Shown here: positions 25,771-40,400 of the stretch, piece by piece
Layout of the letters: the number at the start of each line of letters is the position of its first letter
Position numbering within the stretch: position 1 is the first letter of the stretch
Origin: Lates calcarifer
Lineage: Eukaryota; Chordata; Actinopteri; Centropomidae
Reading direction: 5' to 3'
NCBI RefSeq assembly: GCF_001640805.2
Contig: NC_066842.1
Span: 22,504,075 to 22,568,074, forward strand
Length of the DNA stretch: 64,000 bases
Notes under the pieces: model-generated
Told to the model about the DNA's origin: nothing
The model's database searches: none
What the model saw: the letters and a program-made list of their open reading frames with translations, nothing else
Program-made: the position numbers and the translations under genes

Positions 25771-25948
25771 TGTTATGTGATGTGATGTGATGTGATGTTA
25801 TGTTATGTTATGTTATGTTATGTTATGTTATGTTATGTGATGTGATGTGATGTGATGTGATGTTGATGTTATGTTATGTTATGTTATGTTATGTTATGTT
25901 ATGTTATGTGATGTGATGTGATGTGATGTTGATGTGTATGTTATGTTA
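25771..25948 (+). repeat. Pentanucleotide array (TTATG)n/(TGATG)n with higher-order duplication
   Basis: The array alternates blocks of TGATG and TTATG repeats. A TTATG block followed by a TGATG block and a TTGATG junction appears twice in tandem (around 25798-25866 and 25867-25932), which points to duplication of a composite unit rather than simple slippage. It abuts the Tc1 fragment. Confidence 0.9.
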
Positions 25949-27757
25949 TAGCATTTACAATTTTTCTGTGCTGCCACTGTGTTTTTCTGCTTCACTTAGT
26001 TTGCCCAGTAGTTTGTAATGTTGGCTAATGTTAGCAAACTTTATATATAAATTGCTGTGAAAATGACATTAGCTTTTACTGTCTGTTGTTGTCATAAGGT
26101 CACACTCTCTCTCTCTATCACTACAATTAGGATTTTTGCTGCAACAGCTTTATTTTCTTGTGTGACCATTATCTTAAGGTGGCTAATGTTAGCTAATGTC
26201 AGCATCACAGAAAACACATTTTTGTAAATGCTGTAGTGTAAGTGTAATTGCAGCCTGCAGCCGGACTTTACGACTCATCTCTACTCGTGCAACAGTTACA
26301 CAACATCTCAACATCAGCATTTAACATTTTGCTGTATTTTTCACTCGTGGCCTCTATGTTCAGCAAAGGTTACATTGTCTCACTTTAAACAATATCATTA
26401 AATAGGATTTGTTATCAGCTAAATACTTATTGCTATTTTAGTGATGTGCACTTTCCTTGTGCAGCTGCCTGACATATAAAGATTTAAATGCTCCTGATTA
26501 ATTGATGTGGGTTTGCACCAGCTCCACAGTGAGATGGGAGCCTGTGTGCTTGCTGTATTATTCAGATTGCTTTAAAAGCATGTCAACTCAATTACAAGGG
26601 TTTTACTAGAAATATCATGTCCTGTCCTACTATCTCAGGAGTAACATCTCAGGAGCAGGGAAAACCTCCCACCCTGGATTCAGCTGGAAAAGATGAAGCC
26701 TTCCAGTATACTGCTGGAATCTAGCCAAAATTTTTTGGTTGTCAGTTTAGATCACTGTTAAGGTTAAGTTTTATATTTCATTGCAGGCTTTATGTAATAG
26801 ACTCTGCATTCATGTTTCTATTGACATTTAAAGCTGCTGAGATGCCATAACACATCTTTTTGGGTCATGTCAAATTAGATTATCTCCCTTTCAGATTTTA
26901 TTGGGACATTTATGAGCCACAAAAATCAGGCCTAAGTTTATTTAAACTTTTTGAACCTTATGCTCTTCCAAAGGACTGAATGACAGGAGTTGACCACAAA
27001 CTAATTTTTCATTTATGTCAGTTAGAACTTTAGGCCAGGCTTTGTTTTGTACAGCTGTTCAGGTTTGTTTCGTTGTGCTGCCTCATTTCATTCACGGAAA
27101 GGGGAAAAAAAACACAGGCAATGCCTTACAGTGCAGACTCAGCAATTTGACTCTACTTGTTTCTTCAGTCATTTTCATTATGCACTCAGGAGAAAGACAT
27201 CATGCTGCAAATAAAGCTGTCTGACTCAGTGCTACAGTGAAACAGCCATTATTTCTATCATCCTTTTGATTACAATACAATATACATTTGCAGGGAAGTT
27301 GTAGTTGCAGTTGTTAAGTTGCCCAGCGCTGACAAACAACACTGGCTGAATCCAATCTTAGTGTCTCTGAACTTACTTTACTATAGCTTTAAATCGTACA
27401 CCACACTGTAGTGACTGCATCCATCGTTAATCCTTTTTATGCTTATGCTGGTGTACTGAAGGTGAGGGAGTTTAAAGCTGGGAGACCTTGATAAAATAGC
27501 CAGGTTGGTATGCAGAGGGTCAGCACAACAGAAAGTAATCAGGGAATGCAATTTGGAGAAAATGACACAGCACTGAATGGCTGTGAAGTAAAAAACATTC
27601 AGAATACAAGGCTAAGGATCAGGAGGTAATCTTTTGCATCAAGGCATAACCATCACTGACAGTTAACTCTTTAAAAATAAAATAAAAAATTAAACTGATA
27701 ATAAAGAAATAATTAATTAATAAAAAACATCTCAAAACTGATTTTATCTTAAGACAT

Positions 27758-27763
27758 TTTATT
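27758..27763 (-). terminator. Candidate calb2 polyadenylation signal
   Basis: AATAAA on the minus strand, about 660 bases beyond the calretinin stop codon. It is plausible as the end of the 3' UTR, but AT-rich DNA gives such hexamers by chance. Confidence 0.35.
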
Positions 27764-28420
27764 AATATTTTTAATTGACAGTATCAGCCAAAAACATTGA
27801 AAATGAGAATCATACCATGGGAATGGTACGGAAGAGTTTAAATGGAACAAGAGGGCTTCAGGACAAATAGAAGTGGAAAAATCAATATCAGTTCCATCAC
27901 AGACTATAAATTAGATTCACTTCAAATACAGCTGTCTGCAGTTTTGTTTGACTATATATTGTTTCTAATGCAAAGTTGACAGAGCAAGGGAATGAAGGGG
28001 TCGGTGAAGCTGGGGTCAAGGTTCATTGGTCAAAAGGTCAGTTCTGTGGAATGGGGGTTTGGGCTTTTGGTCAGGTGTTGCAAGTCAGGCACAGTATGGG
28101 CAGCATGGTAAAGGACATGGGGGAGAGTTGAGAAGGTGAAAAGCTAGAGGTTTCAGACAGGTCGTGGTTAGGGTTGAGAGGTCAGGTTGAAAATAAGGAA
28201 AGGGGTTTAGAAGTTTAAGGAAGAAGAGCTGTTGCGTGCGGACAGTGCGCTTATCTTTCATTCTGAAATTGTAACTTTAGGGCAGGTTGGGGGAGATGGG
28301 GGTGTCCGGCACATGCACCTGGTATACGCTGCAAGGCAGCTGGAATTGGGTGTGGTCTTGGGAGAGCAGGGGGGGGGCAGGCAGAGAAAATTATGATATG
28401 CAGCAAACAAAGAGAAAGAG

Positions 28421-31400
28421 TCACACAATTGGCTCCCTGCAGAGGACAATTTCCAGCTCGCCACGGTAGAGTTTGCCTCCATCAGACAGGCTCATGATGC
28501 TCTGCTTGTATTCCGACAGGTTCTTCAAGTCCACCTCCTAAACAAGAGACAGGAAGGGATCATGGAGTCAGTAAAGCTGAGAAGGCCAACAAATGACATG
28601 AATTATCAAAACCAAGGCTTACCTAAATAAATGTAACTTGTAGAGTTTCAGAAGAAGAACAATAGATATAGGGATTTTTTTATGAAGTTTGCTGTGGTTT
28701 CTCACCAGGAAGTATTGTGTTTCTCTTCATGCCTGGCAAACATGGTGAGTGCATTTCCTTCCTCAACTAATTAGCAGAATCAGTTGATGAATATTCTGAA
28801 ACCCTCACTGCTTCCACCATGTTTGCTTGTCTGAATTCTCCTTCCTCCCTTAACTTTCTTAATGCAATATCACCAGTAACTGTCAATTTGTGGAATTTAG
28901 GAAGAAGCTGGCAGCAGGAATGTGTATTCTGTCACTACACATACAAGAAAAATGTTATGTGCTGTTAAGTGGAATTTGTTGTTTGCCAATCAAAAATCTT
29001 TGCTTTTCTGATTTTAGTCTCTGCTAACTGCTTGCTAGCCCAAGTGGAGTCACACCAACTTAAGATATGCAATACACCTTCTGAATGAAGGTAATGAAAA
29101 GTTAATAACCCCAAATAATTAACTGGTTGATAAAATGCTTCATCTGATACGTCTCTGTTTTGTTTTTGGTCTGATATCTTCAGTATGTACAGAGAGCATC
29201 TCAAAGCCTATCCTTATAGGAGAGAAATGGTGTCAGGTGCCAGAGGTTAGAAGCCAACTCTAAGCTAGTAAAATCTGAGGGCTAGGGCCAGGGGTCACAG
29301 TATATGCTTTTACAATAATACCTGTAAACCCCCAAAGCTCTCATCTCACCTTCTTGTTTGTCTGGTAAAGGTCTCGTAGCAGGGCATCCAACTCCTGCTC
29401 ATCAATGTAGCCATTGCCATCCTGAAAAATATGAACAGAAACACACCGCAAATGTTACTTTCATCACCATAAATATAAGCCATCAAAACTACAACTCAAC
29501 AATATGTAGTTCCTTATTACACCTGTTTTTTTCATCAAACAGTCCTGCATTTCCTTCTTTCTAAACATTGTGCACCAGCTATGTTTGGACTCCGAGCTTC
29601 TTGATTTTTGCGCACTGCTCTGCTGCTCAACTTCATTCAATAATTCATGGCAGCCATCATGAATGCACCAGCCAAATGGCCATTCATGAATGATGATTTG
29701 AAAAAGACTTCTCATTCACAACTCTATAAAGGGGGTTAGCTGTAAAGTCAATATGGAGCCACTTTGCTAATTAATGAGTTATGTCTTACAGTAGTGTTTA
29801 GAATTTGGTGCCAGGAAATATGTCCAAACTGTTGGAAATTTTCCCTTGGCAATTGGAACAAAACCATGTTCTGTCCATGTAGACTTGGTTTCAAGATAAC
29901 TTCAGAGCTTAGTGTCTTGCCAGTCTTATTTTTTTTAACATTGGGAGATGTTCTTTGATGTTTAAACAGCTAGACTGAAGTGTCCCAGATCTTGGGAATA
30001 AAGTGTGAATTCTATTTATTTTCCCTTTACAGGAAAAGACCCCGGACTCTGCAGAGTTAAAGGAAAGCCAAGCAGCACCAGGTACCAACCAGTATATCTA
30101 AGTTGCGTGCCTTCTTGTATGTCAGACATGTTCAAAGCCTCGCACAGTTTGGGGCAGTGGCACTGTAAGAACTGTGAGCCATATTAGTATTCAGCTGACT
30201 TGCCACACTTTGCCCTGCCCACGACATCTCAGCACCAGTGACAGCAGCTGCCAGTGTTTTAGCTGCAGGGGCTGAGCTCATAACAAAATGATGAAACTAA
30301 TTACACATATAAATGGTGGTGCTCCATTCGCACAGAGTGTCTACATGAATGGACCACAGTGGCTCATCTATAATTGAATATTCAACCCTGTCCTCTGCAA
30401 GTGAGCATGAGAGACTGCAAGTCGTCATCCAACCCAAGACACGAGCATGCACGCAACCCCCCACCCCCACTGCGGTGAAGGACTGTTTTATTAAAAGGTT
30501 AAAAGGCTGTTAAGGACGTAAAAGTTCAGCCTTTTAAACTGAAAAAAAAGTGTTTTAATTACAATGTTGTTTGCTAGTACATAAAAATAAGGGAATATAG
30601 GAAGCATTTAGCACATAAGAACTGAGCTTACAATTGCACTAATTAGAGCACATAGCTACCTAAATTATGGCTGCTCCATCAGGCTCACAAAAACTCACAG
30701 GATGTCATAAACTAGAAAACTGATTTAGCAGATGTATAGTGTGCAGCTCTCTCTGCTGTTACTGTGCTCTGTTCCCCTCTGCTTTGTATCATATCACTCC
30801 CTGTAGTCCCTCCCCACCAATCTCCTGCTAATGTGGAAAATGTGGCCATTAACTGAACCACTGTTCAACCACCCTGAGCTGTTTACAAAGGGACAGGTGT
30901 GCCAGGCCTAATTCATATCCCTTGGTAAATGGGGAGTGCCCTTGGTTAAAAAAAAAAAACAAAACAAGGAATTTGCATATTTATGATTTTGACAAAAGGA
31001 AAACTCCAAAACAAACAAGAGCCAAATCATCCAGACTTGACTCTAGTGAGCCTCTGTTGTAATATTATTCTTATTTTAAAGTGTAAACATGCATTGATTT
31101 TCTCCCGTCAACATATGAGCACCTTATTATTTTAAGCAAGATAAAATAATTATTTCATTAGCATTCATAACAACTGCCCCCATGATGTTTTAATTACCCG
31201 CCTATGGCTAACACTCATGGGAGCTATGGGTGTCGCTTTAGTTAATTGTTTCGGATGTTCAAATGTTACTGTCAGTTACCAGTTTAACTCAGAATACATG
31301 GACAGAAAACCAGAGGAGGACCTCAGCTTTGCTACAATACACTGAGGACAGAAAGCTATTGGAACACAAGCTAACGTGGGTCCAGACTTCAGCGGTACGT

Positions 31401-34400
31401 TTGAGAATGTGTGAAAAGCTGTCAACAACTACTGTTCATTAACACCTTAAATAAAATCTCACTCACCTTGTCATAGTATGTGAAGATGGCATTGAACTGC
31501 TCAGTGGTCAACTTGACACCCTGTAAAAACAAGATCAAGAGTTTCACTACCAGGCCACAAGCTGTCAAAATGTCAAAGTCAAAGTGAAATAAAACTCATT
31601 AAAAAGCACTATGTTTAGCATAAACATTCAAAAATAGAGGCTACACCATATTCATTATTTCAGTGACATTCATTGTGTATGCAAACAAGCTATTTTGTGA
31701 ACCTTGTTTGTCCCCTACCTGGAATTTGAGTAAGAAATTCTCCTGAACAGGGAGAAGCCTGTGGGAGAGAAGGACTTCATTAGTGGACACAATAGCTGTT
31801 AAATTATTCAAATCTGTCAGCAGGCAATGTGTTTCAACATCTATATTGTGAACAGAAGCAAGTAAAATTGCACATTACCTAGCCATCTCTGACAGGCCCA
31901 ATTTCCCATCTCCATTCAGATCAAACATCCTGAGCTACAAAGTGGAAGCAGAACAGAGATAGGAAGGGATAGAGGAGAGAAACTGAAATGAAGATTTTTT
32001 TATAGGTATATGCTGTCAAGATGAGGGCAAATATGGTCCCATGAATTTCATTTCACTGAGTAAGAAATAGAGTGACAACCATAAAGTTTCTTACTTTTTT
32101 TTTATTATTATACATTCACATTTTTTTTTAATAGTTCTCGATGTTTAACAGAGGACCAGTAAAGGGACTGTCCATAAAACCTGTTTCAGATATTTCAGCC
32201 TATCCCTCTGATGGTGAACTTTTACAGAATAGTAATTTAAAAGCTCTCTTTTTTGAGGTGATAGTTATAAAAATATTTGGTTCTAATAATTCTATCAGCA
32301 TAGGATATTCCAGTAAGCATGGTGTGTGTATGGTAGCATAGTGTGTGTGTAGCATCAATCACTGCAGCTATTGCTAAACCAACAACACCAAAGATTCAAT
32401 TCATTAGTTCCCATGTTAATGATCTGTATTCCTTTAATTATAGTGTGGCTTCTGTGAGGAAACAATACTGACTAAGTTTAACTGTGAGTATGTTGAGGAA
32501 ACTGCTTCAGCAAATCAGGTCAGGTCAGCTCTGGGGCTTCCAGGAGGAAGCAGATGTGACCACATCTGGGTTGTAAACACAAAACCTGCAGGACATGATA
32601 GGTCATGACCACTCAGCCGCACAGTGCTGCTGCCACCAACGTGACAGGCCTCTGAGGTCCTCAAGGATGGTCGCTAGACATATACCTTTCATAAAGACTA
32701 CATATGGCTCACTGTGTTTCTATAGGATTCTTTTCCCCCAGATTCTGCATTTTATTTAAAAGAAAAACACCACCACTTCAGTTATTTATAGTTTTTTTCA
32801 TTACCCTGAGAGACTCATAATCAGTGCACAATCAGTACCTCATTTGTGTTTTCTCCTCATTTTTCTCCTAACTTAATCTTACTGAAGCCAACTAAGAAAG
32901 GGACCTTGTTCACTTCACTGTGGTGTGCAGAAGAGAACAACATTCAGATTGGTGGGTGCATAAAATCTGGGCAAAACTAAATTTAAGCTCCTTTAAAAAA
33001 AAAAAAAAAAGAAGCAATTTTTGGTGTAACTCAATACAAACAAGAATGAGCGTTGTGTTCCTGAGTGTAGCCCTACACAGTAGTAGTAGAAGCAGTAATT
33101 TGTAATAACTCTCCAATTTCACTGTGTGTAGGAAGTGTGGGCTTCTCCATTGTGTCTAGTGTGTATGAGTCCATGCGAGAGTAAGTCTTACTATGGTCTG
33201 TGTGTACTCCTGCAGCTTCTGGTCATCATAGTGTCTGTTAGCCTTCTCCAGCAGGTCTGACAGAAAGCCCTGAGGACAGAGACATGTAGATAAAAAAATA
33301 AATGAGAAAAAACATGCAGAAGTGCGCAAATGTATTCTGTTTTCACTACTGAAAAGTCACAACTATATAAATATGGGGATAAGTATGTAGCTGAGGATTC
33401 AACACTACCATCAGAAGGCATGGATTTTAAAGATGTTTATATTTTGTTTACCTACTATATGACTATTATTTTAGCATTTTTGAGATCATCTTTTAATATT
33501 TGGAAAAATCAAACGCAAAACAGCAATGTTTTCTCTCACATAAACTTAAAATATTGAAAAGTTTGAAATCCTTTTCTAAATTAGTTTTCACTGACATTAA
33601 GTAAAAGTAATAGTGGTAGCATGCACTCAAGAATCGAAAGCACAGTGATACTAAATAAGAGCACACTTGAGTGTCTTCTAAATAATTGGAAAAAATAATG
33701 AATGATAGGTGAAAAATAACACAAATGAGAAAAGGTGGAGGGTAAAAAAGAAAAACGTAAGGATGGAAGGTATGACAAAATTATGGAGAGACAGAAAAAG
33801 TTTAAGGTTTATCTTGTGTTTTGTATGTAAAATCTTAATCTGCAAAGAGTAGGTACAGTAAATGTAATGCAGTAAAAAATAAGTCTCTTTAAGTGAAGCT
33901 ACTCAAGTAGCATTATGTCAAATGTCTTCTTAGTACTTGTACAGTATTTGAGTTAATATACTCTGCTCACAGTCATGTGATCAGACACAGGGCAGCTGCC
34001 TGTGGTCTCATCTGCATTTTCCCAAAGCTTTTAACAAGGCACACCTGAGTAACTCATCCGCACCTGGTCAACTGGAAGAAATGTGATCCCATAACAACCC
34101 AAGCAGCCTAATCTGTACATGATGCATAATCACTGACCCCCATCAATGCTCATCTCTCCAGTGTGGAGTATTTTCCTTCATGTAATTTGACATTTCAAAG
34201 AGGTGTTGAAGTGAAGAACATTTGTGCAATTTGTAAAGCTTTTTGCATCTGAATCCTCACCTGAAGAAAACACTCATGGTCATTGGGGAATTTCCTGTGG
34301 GGCAGCCACTTAACTCTCCTCTGTCAAAGATGTTGCCTGGCTTTACTTCGCCCATATGCTCACATGTATCAAGAAAACAGCACTGAAACTTCTCAGTATT

Positions 34401-37400
34401 AAACATTGGAAGTGGAAGTTTTTAGCTAATATGTTACTTGGATGGCCCTAACATGTAAAGACTACAACTTTTTTTTATCTTTATTTAGCTGTGTCTTTGG
34501 AGTCAGATATGAAAATATTTTTTTTTTCACAGTTTCAAGGTCCTTTATAGAACAGGGTTTTTTTTTGTAAAAATGCTTATTTGCTTACTTGTGAAGAGTT
34601 AAAAGATCAATACCACTCTCATGTCTAGCTGCTAAAAGATTAGTTTATTTAGCAGGCCATTAGCTTAGCTTAAGTTAGCGGTTTAATCCTGAACAAAAAA
34701 TAAATGTCGTCTTGTCTTCGTTATGAGGCAAGCAAGCAACCAGTGGCAGGTGCAGATGGGTGCATTTTTTGCTTTGTAGACAGTCAGGCTAGCTGCCCCT
34801 GCTTCCAGATTTTATGCAAAGCTAAACTGATCGACTTAACTGGCTTTTAGCCTCATTGTTATAAGAGTGGCATCAGTCTTCTCATCTGAACTTTTCCTTT
34901 AAACATACAGATTCAGAATTATGTATGTATTATGTATGGATGATAATAATGTAGTTAGTAAAAAAAACACATAAGATAAAAAGTGTCTTTTTGCCTCTTT
35001 CTTTTCTGTGTTTTTATTGGTGCAAAACAATATAACATGTAGGAGGCGACTTAACATAAATGCATATAAGTACATACATGTTAAGAAAAACAAGACTACT
35101 ACAGTGGTTTAAATGCCTATAATGAAAATACAATGCTAATTATTACAGGAAAATAAAGCAGCTACTTATGTGGCTACTTAATTACAGGTTAGGGTAGGTG
35201 CTCTGTTAGTGACCATGTGTGTTTGTGTGTGTGTTTGTGCAAATGAATGTGTGTGGGGGGGAAAAGAAAGAAAAAAGACATAACAAAATAAGAGTAAGTA
35301 TCACTACGCAAGCAGATGAATAAATAATGGGTATTTGTGATATTTGTAAATTAGGTATTTCAGATTATCCTAGCCATAGGATGAATGCGAAATTTTACAT
35401 AAAACCAATTCCATAAACAGATTGCAATACATTTTAATGTGTTAATGAGCATGTTATATGTTTATGACATACCTTCAATTCATTTGCTTCAATGTAGCCA
35501 CTGCGATCTGTATCATATCGCCGCCATGCCTAAAAGAAATCAGCACAACAAAAGAAACAGTGGATTGAATTTTCTTAGCACTGACACACAAAGACACTCT
35601 TTCCAGAGTGATTTACATTTCTGCTGCCCTACATAAATCCTCCCTGATCGAACCCCAGCATACTCTTTTAACTGTGCTAAGAGTTTGATTTTTCTCTGGT
35701 GCAGAGCAGAAATCGTTTCCAGAGGGAACGACCACAAAAGTCTGGACCATCACTGTAATCACACAGTTTTCAATACAATCCCATTCGCCCACATACAGAG
35801 CAAAGGGCAGCAAGAGCCAGAGAGAGAAGTGAGGGAGGGAGAGAAAGTCATTTTAATGAATGTTTTAATCTAGCAGCTGTCCCTGTCCAAAGAAGGGCTC
35901 CTTATCAAAGATGGATGGCCTTCCCCCTTCTCCTTCTCCTCTCCTCCTACCCCTCTGCTCCTCCTCTCTTCTGGGCTCTGCAGAGAGGAGCTACAGTGGT
36001 GTTATCCATTATATATGACTCTGAAAATAGAAGGTCTGCTTCCTCATTCTAACCCTTAAAACCCTCTTAACCACCCCCCACCCCCTCCACCACACCCGCA
36101 GCCTTCAGCAAAGACTGATTAATCCTCCTCTCTTGTTTTATGTTCTCAAACTCTGGCTCTCAACTTCCCATCGACATTTCATTTACGTCCTCTCTGTTTC
36201 TGCTTTCTCTCATTTGCCCTCTATATCCTTCTGTTTCCACACCTTCTCTTTCATTCATCCTCCATCTCTCATTTCATTATTCCCTCTCAATTTGACACGG
36301 GAGACAAGGACAGCCTCTTCCCCTCATGTAATTGGTTTCTAATTGGCTCCATCCTTTCATTAAAGCAGATCTAACATGAAATCTGCCATTTTCTTATCTT
36401 CTGGTGGTATTTTGTGGAATAAATGATTTTTCCTTTTCCTGGTTCCTTTCAGCATACATCTTGTTCTGCAGAGGGCTTTTTGTTACTCTGACTTTCATTC
36501 ATTATTCATAATCCACAGCAGCACTAAACTTGTTTACGTCATACTTGGAAATTTTCATATAAAATGGTTTCTTAAACAAACAACTTAGCTGATATATACA
36601 GAATGAAATGGACATTCTGTACTGTACTGTATGGTTCATCTTGCTGTATCTAGTGTCTGCTTGTTTGTCAGCAAAACTGATTTAGTTGCTCCACTGGATT
36701 CTTTTCTATGTTCCCAAGGTCCTGTGTCCCTAAGCTCCATATGGCACATAATGAGAACCTGAAAAAGACTCTGTATTCACTTAATATAACATGGGCTAAT
36801 GTGGGAACACATCAAAGGGGTTGTCTGTTCCCCAGCCCTGCTACATGGCTCTAAATATAATGGATCTACAATTGAGGGAACTTATCTAATGGGTTAGGCT
36901 TGTTATGTTATATAGCAATTTTAAAGTCGAGCTCAACTTACTTACAAATTTTAAAACTTCAAACAGGTCAAATTTGACTCAGGCACAATAGGTGGGATAA
37001 TGTGGGATAACAGAATATTGAACTGGGGACCCCATGAACATAACACTCCCTGCTAAACATCACTGTCTTGTTAACAAATTTGACTTTGACACATTATAGT
37101 CTATTACAAAATGGCTAAATATGTTAGCACCACCTGAACCTGAGTTAGTTTCCCCCGCAATGAGCTAACTGTTCATTGTTTTCTATTGCTAATTTGTTTT
37201 TTGCCCTCCAGTACACGTATGCTAGTTTTCTCTTGTTGACTGGACTCAGTAAATCAGGTTGAAACGTACAGATAAGTGTCTGACATTCTTCTATAGAGGT
37301 TCAACAGATTTTGACATGTGTTATTCAGTGTCTAGTATGTCATATAAATGACAATGCTTTCTAACAATGCTGCTCTCAATGGACTACTCCAGTTTATCTC

Positions 37401-40400
37401 ACTAATTAGTACACTCTCAACCATACAGAGGGAACTAATCTGTGAAATTAGCTGGTAGGTATAAATGAGAACATGCAGGCTGTTGGCTCTCCATGGTTGA
37501 CCGATTCTAGTCTATGATTTACGGTTCATTAAAGTAAGCCTGTCCTGGCTAATGGCATTTTATAGTGAATAAGACGTTTTTGTACAAAAAGACCACAAGT
37601 ATTGCAAAGATCTGATCAAATGACAGAGTTTGTTAAGAGGCAGCAGATGCTTTGCATTAAAAATATATACTGGTCCATTCACACACACTCAGAAACACGC
37701 TCTTACCGCCATAAACTCAGCACTGGAGCTGACAAACTGTCTGAAGCACAGCAAGAAGTTCTCTTCAGTTGGAAGAATCTGGGCCAGCTAGAGAGAGAGA
37801 AAAATGACAGGAAAATGGGAGTGGTGAGAGCACAAGATGGTGGCGCTGAAATACTGGGAGAGTAGAAATGGAAACTGGGGAGCTTTTCGTCTGCAAAGTC
37901 GGACATAAATAATAGAGAGGCATAACCTCAGAGGTAAGGCTATGCCTAAATTGGAATTATTTTTAAAACTGGTATATGCTTTTCAATCCTCAAAAAAAGC
38001 TATACTGGATTTTCACTACAATGAGTTTTAGGTTCAACTCATTTGCAGTTTTTCAAGCTGGGGCTGGATTATTGACACTGCAGAAGCCCTCCTTCTCACA
38101 TCTCTTTCATATCTCACACCAAAAATGGTCAAATCGAGGGAAAGCAATATCCTAAACCGTCGCTCCATAGAGACTATCATAAAGACTGCGTTTATGCTAT
38201 CGATTGGAGTATTGATCAGTCCTCTGAAGCCTGAACTGTATTTTTTTGGAGGTTACATTTTTCTTTTCACAGCTTTCTCTCACCCTCTACAGAGAGCAGG
38301 AAACCCAAACCATTTCTTCAGTTTTGTTTTTGGGTCTGAGACAAATCTCAGTGAAATTAACAACGTATGGTCACTCCTCTTCAAGGCATGGCAGTAGCCC
38401 AAGTACAACCACTCCACTGAATAACTTTATTGAGTATGTATTGTATATATGAATAATATTAATCCTATCATCTTAGCCACAAATTGAATGGGGTATGACA
38501 AACCAGTCCAGCTGTTTCTCCTATTTCTGGTCTCTTTTGACCAACCTTGCTGGCGGCTGACTCTAGCAACATATATGAGATTGATATCACTCTTCACACT
38601 CAATTTCTGGCAAGCAAGCAAATAAACTTATTACCCAAAATGTCAAAATATTCCTTTTAATAAAAAAACTAATTTCCAACCTCCAAAGCCTTACCTCTGA
38701 CATCTCAATTCGTCCATCTTTGTTCTTGTCAAACTTCTGCATGAACTCCTTCATCTTTTCTCTGAATGTAGGGTTTGAAGGGTCCTAGAAAAGATATGTA
38801 TTCAATATGAGTGAAACCTGAGCGGTCAATTTATCTATCAGTGTTTAACGTCTAGCTCCTGGACTTACCACCCCTGCTCCTCTCCGGGCCATCTCCAGCT
38901 CCCTGAAGAAGTTCTCTAGCTCCTTCCCCTCGATGTAGCCATTACCTGGGTAGACAGACAGACCATAATGCTATGTCATCGCGACATACCACAAAGGGGC
39001 TTTTGTCAGTATTACCGACATGCAAAAACCCAGTCAGTGCAGATGTGGCTACAGTATCAAACAGATCACTGAATGGGTCAGTTTTGCTATACTGTACTGA
39101 TTCAAACATGAGCCTTTTACCAGTAACCCTCTTCCTTCCCCTCCCCAGCTCAATAGATTAGACTATTGACTGACACGATGCAAACTGATCACTCTTCAAA
39201 GACTGTGTGTTCAAAGGGTTGTACACAAGGAGAAGCTATATATGGAAAATAGCTTTTCTATAATTTTGAAGGTTATGATCCACAGGCAGCTTCTTTTATT
39301 CCACAGAGATCAATACTGCATTCAGGCTTTGGAAAATGGGATGAATCAGTATGGATAACAGTGTACTGTGATAGATAATAGTGTAATGCCAAAAATAAAC
39401 AAATGAGCTTGTATCTGAACTGTGAAGGTGATATTTTGTTAAGAAGAACTGAAGCTTCCCACTGTCCCTCAGAAAGTGTCCTAATCTTGTCTTACTGCGT
39501 GCCATCAATCTTTTTGTCAGATTAAGCGCCATTTTTGTCAAATGGTGCTCATTCTAAGACAATGTCCATCATACTGTTTTGGATTCTGTAATGACAAATT
39601 TAGTCTGGGCACAATATAGTTGATTTTCTTCTTGTCTTATTTTATCTTTATTCCTGGTGTTCTGGTGCCCTGACAGTACCTATTCAGAGGACAAACGAGT
39701 GTGCTCGCCTCACCCAGGTAGTGTGTGAACCAGTGCCAATTTTCTATCAACAAGCATGCTGAATGGCTGGACAGATGGCTCCAAACGATGTGACTAGCTG
39801 CTTCAATAAAACCCTGGAAGGCAGAGCTGCCTCATTAAACACTAACAAAGATTATTATGCCATCCACTTCCTCTCCTCTCCCTCTAACTTGCTGTCTCTC
39901 TCTGTTATCTTCTACTGTATCTAACTCTCTCTCTACCCAACCAACATCTTAGCGTCTTTGTTCTATCCATGGAAATTTTTGTGTATGTGCATAAGTGTGT
40001 GTTGGCATGAGTGTGTTCCATAGTGATGTTATCAAAACCCATGAATAACCATGCTCTGCTGTTTCAATAAGTGGGACAGTGAAATGCTTCACTGCTATCG
40101 AGCCTCCCTCCTGTGGGTTGTATTGACATTTAGCACTCTGGAGAGAAATTACCAGCTTGATAATTAAACAGAGTAAAATGTGATTAACTACAAGGTGAAT
40201 GGCATAAATTGACAATAAAAATAGATTTATGAATGGATTATGCTGGAGCACTGTCATACATTCAATAAATGCAGCAATAGATCCATACACCCCATTATAT
40301 TTGTGCATGAGGGAGCATCTGTTTGTGGATGTACTGTGCTTATTCATGCAGGATAAATGCTTTCTGTTCCAAACAGGTTTTAACCCACAACTAACTTTAT

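Larger units (their letters stand above)
18605..28420. other. Large intergenic region between the SDR gene and calretinin
   Basis: About 9.8 kb with no supportable gene. Near 18605-19100 it is less AT-rich and should contain the SDR promoter and 5' UTR. Beyond that it holds repeats listed separately: elements at 21330-21450, 21865-22205 and 22200-22330, a 21-base T run (22335-22355), the repeat at 23560-23950, a possible LINE relic (24298-24680), the Tc1 fragment (24880-25745) and a pentanucleotide array (25771-25948). The 27.0-28.4 kb part precedes calb2's last exon and includes its 3' UTR. Confidence 0.55.

Noticed and set aside
25389..25785. Transposase frames at 25389-25583 and 25468-25785 as functional genes
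   Set aside because: They are fragments of a Tc1-like transposase with frame breaks and missing blocks, so the element is dead.
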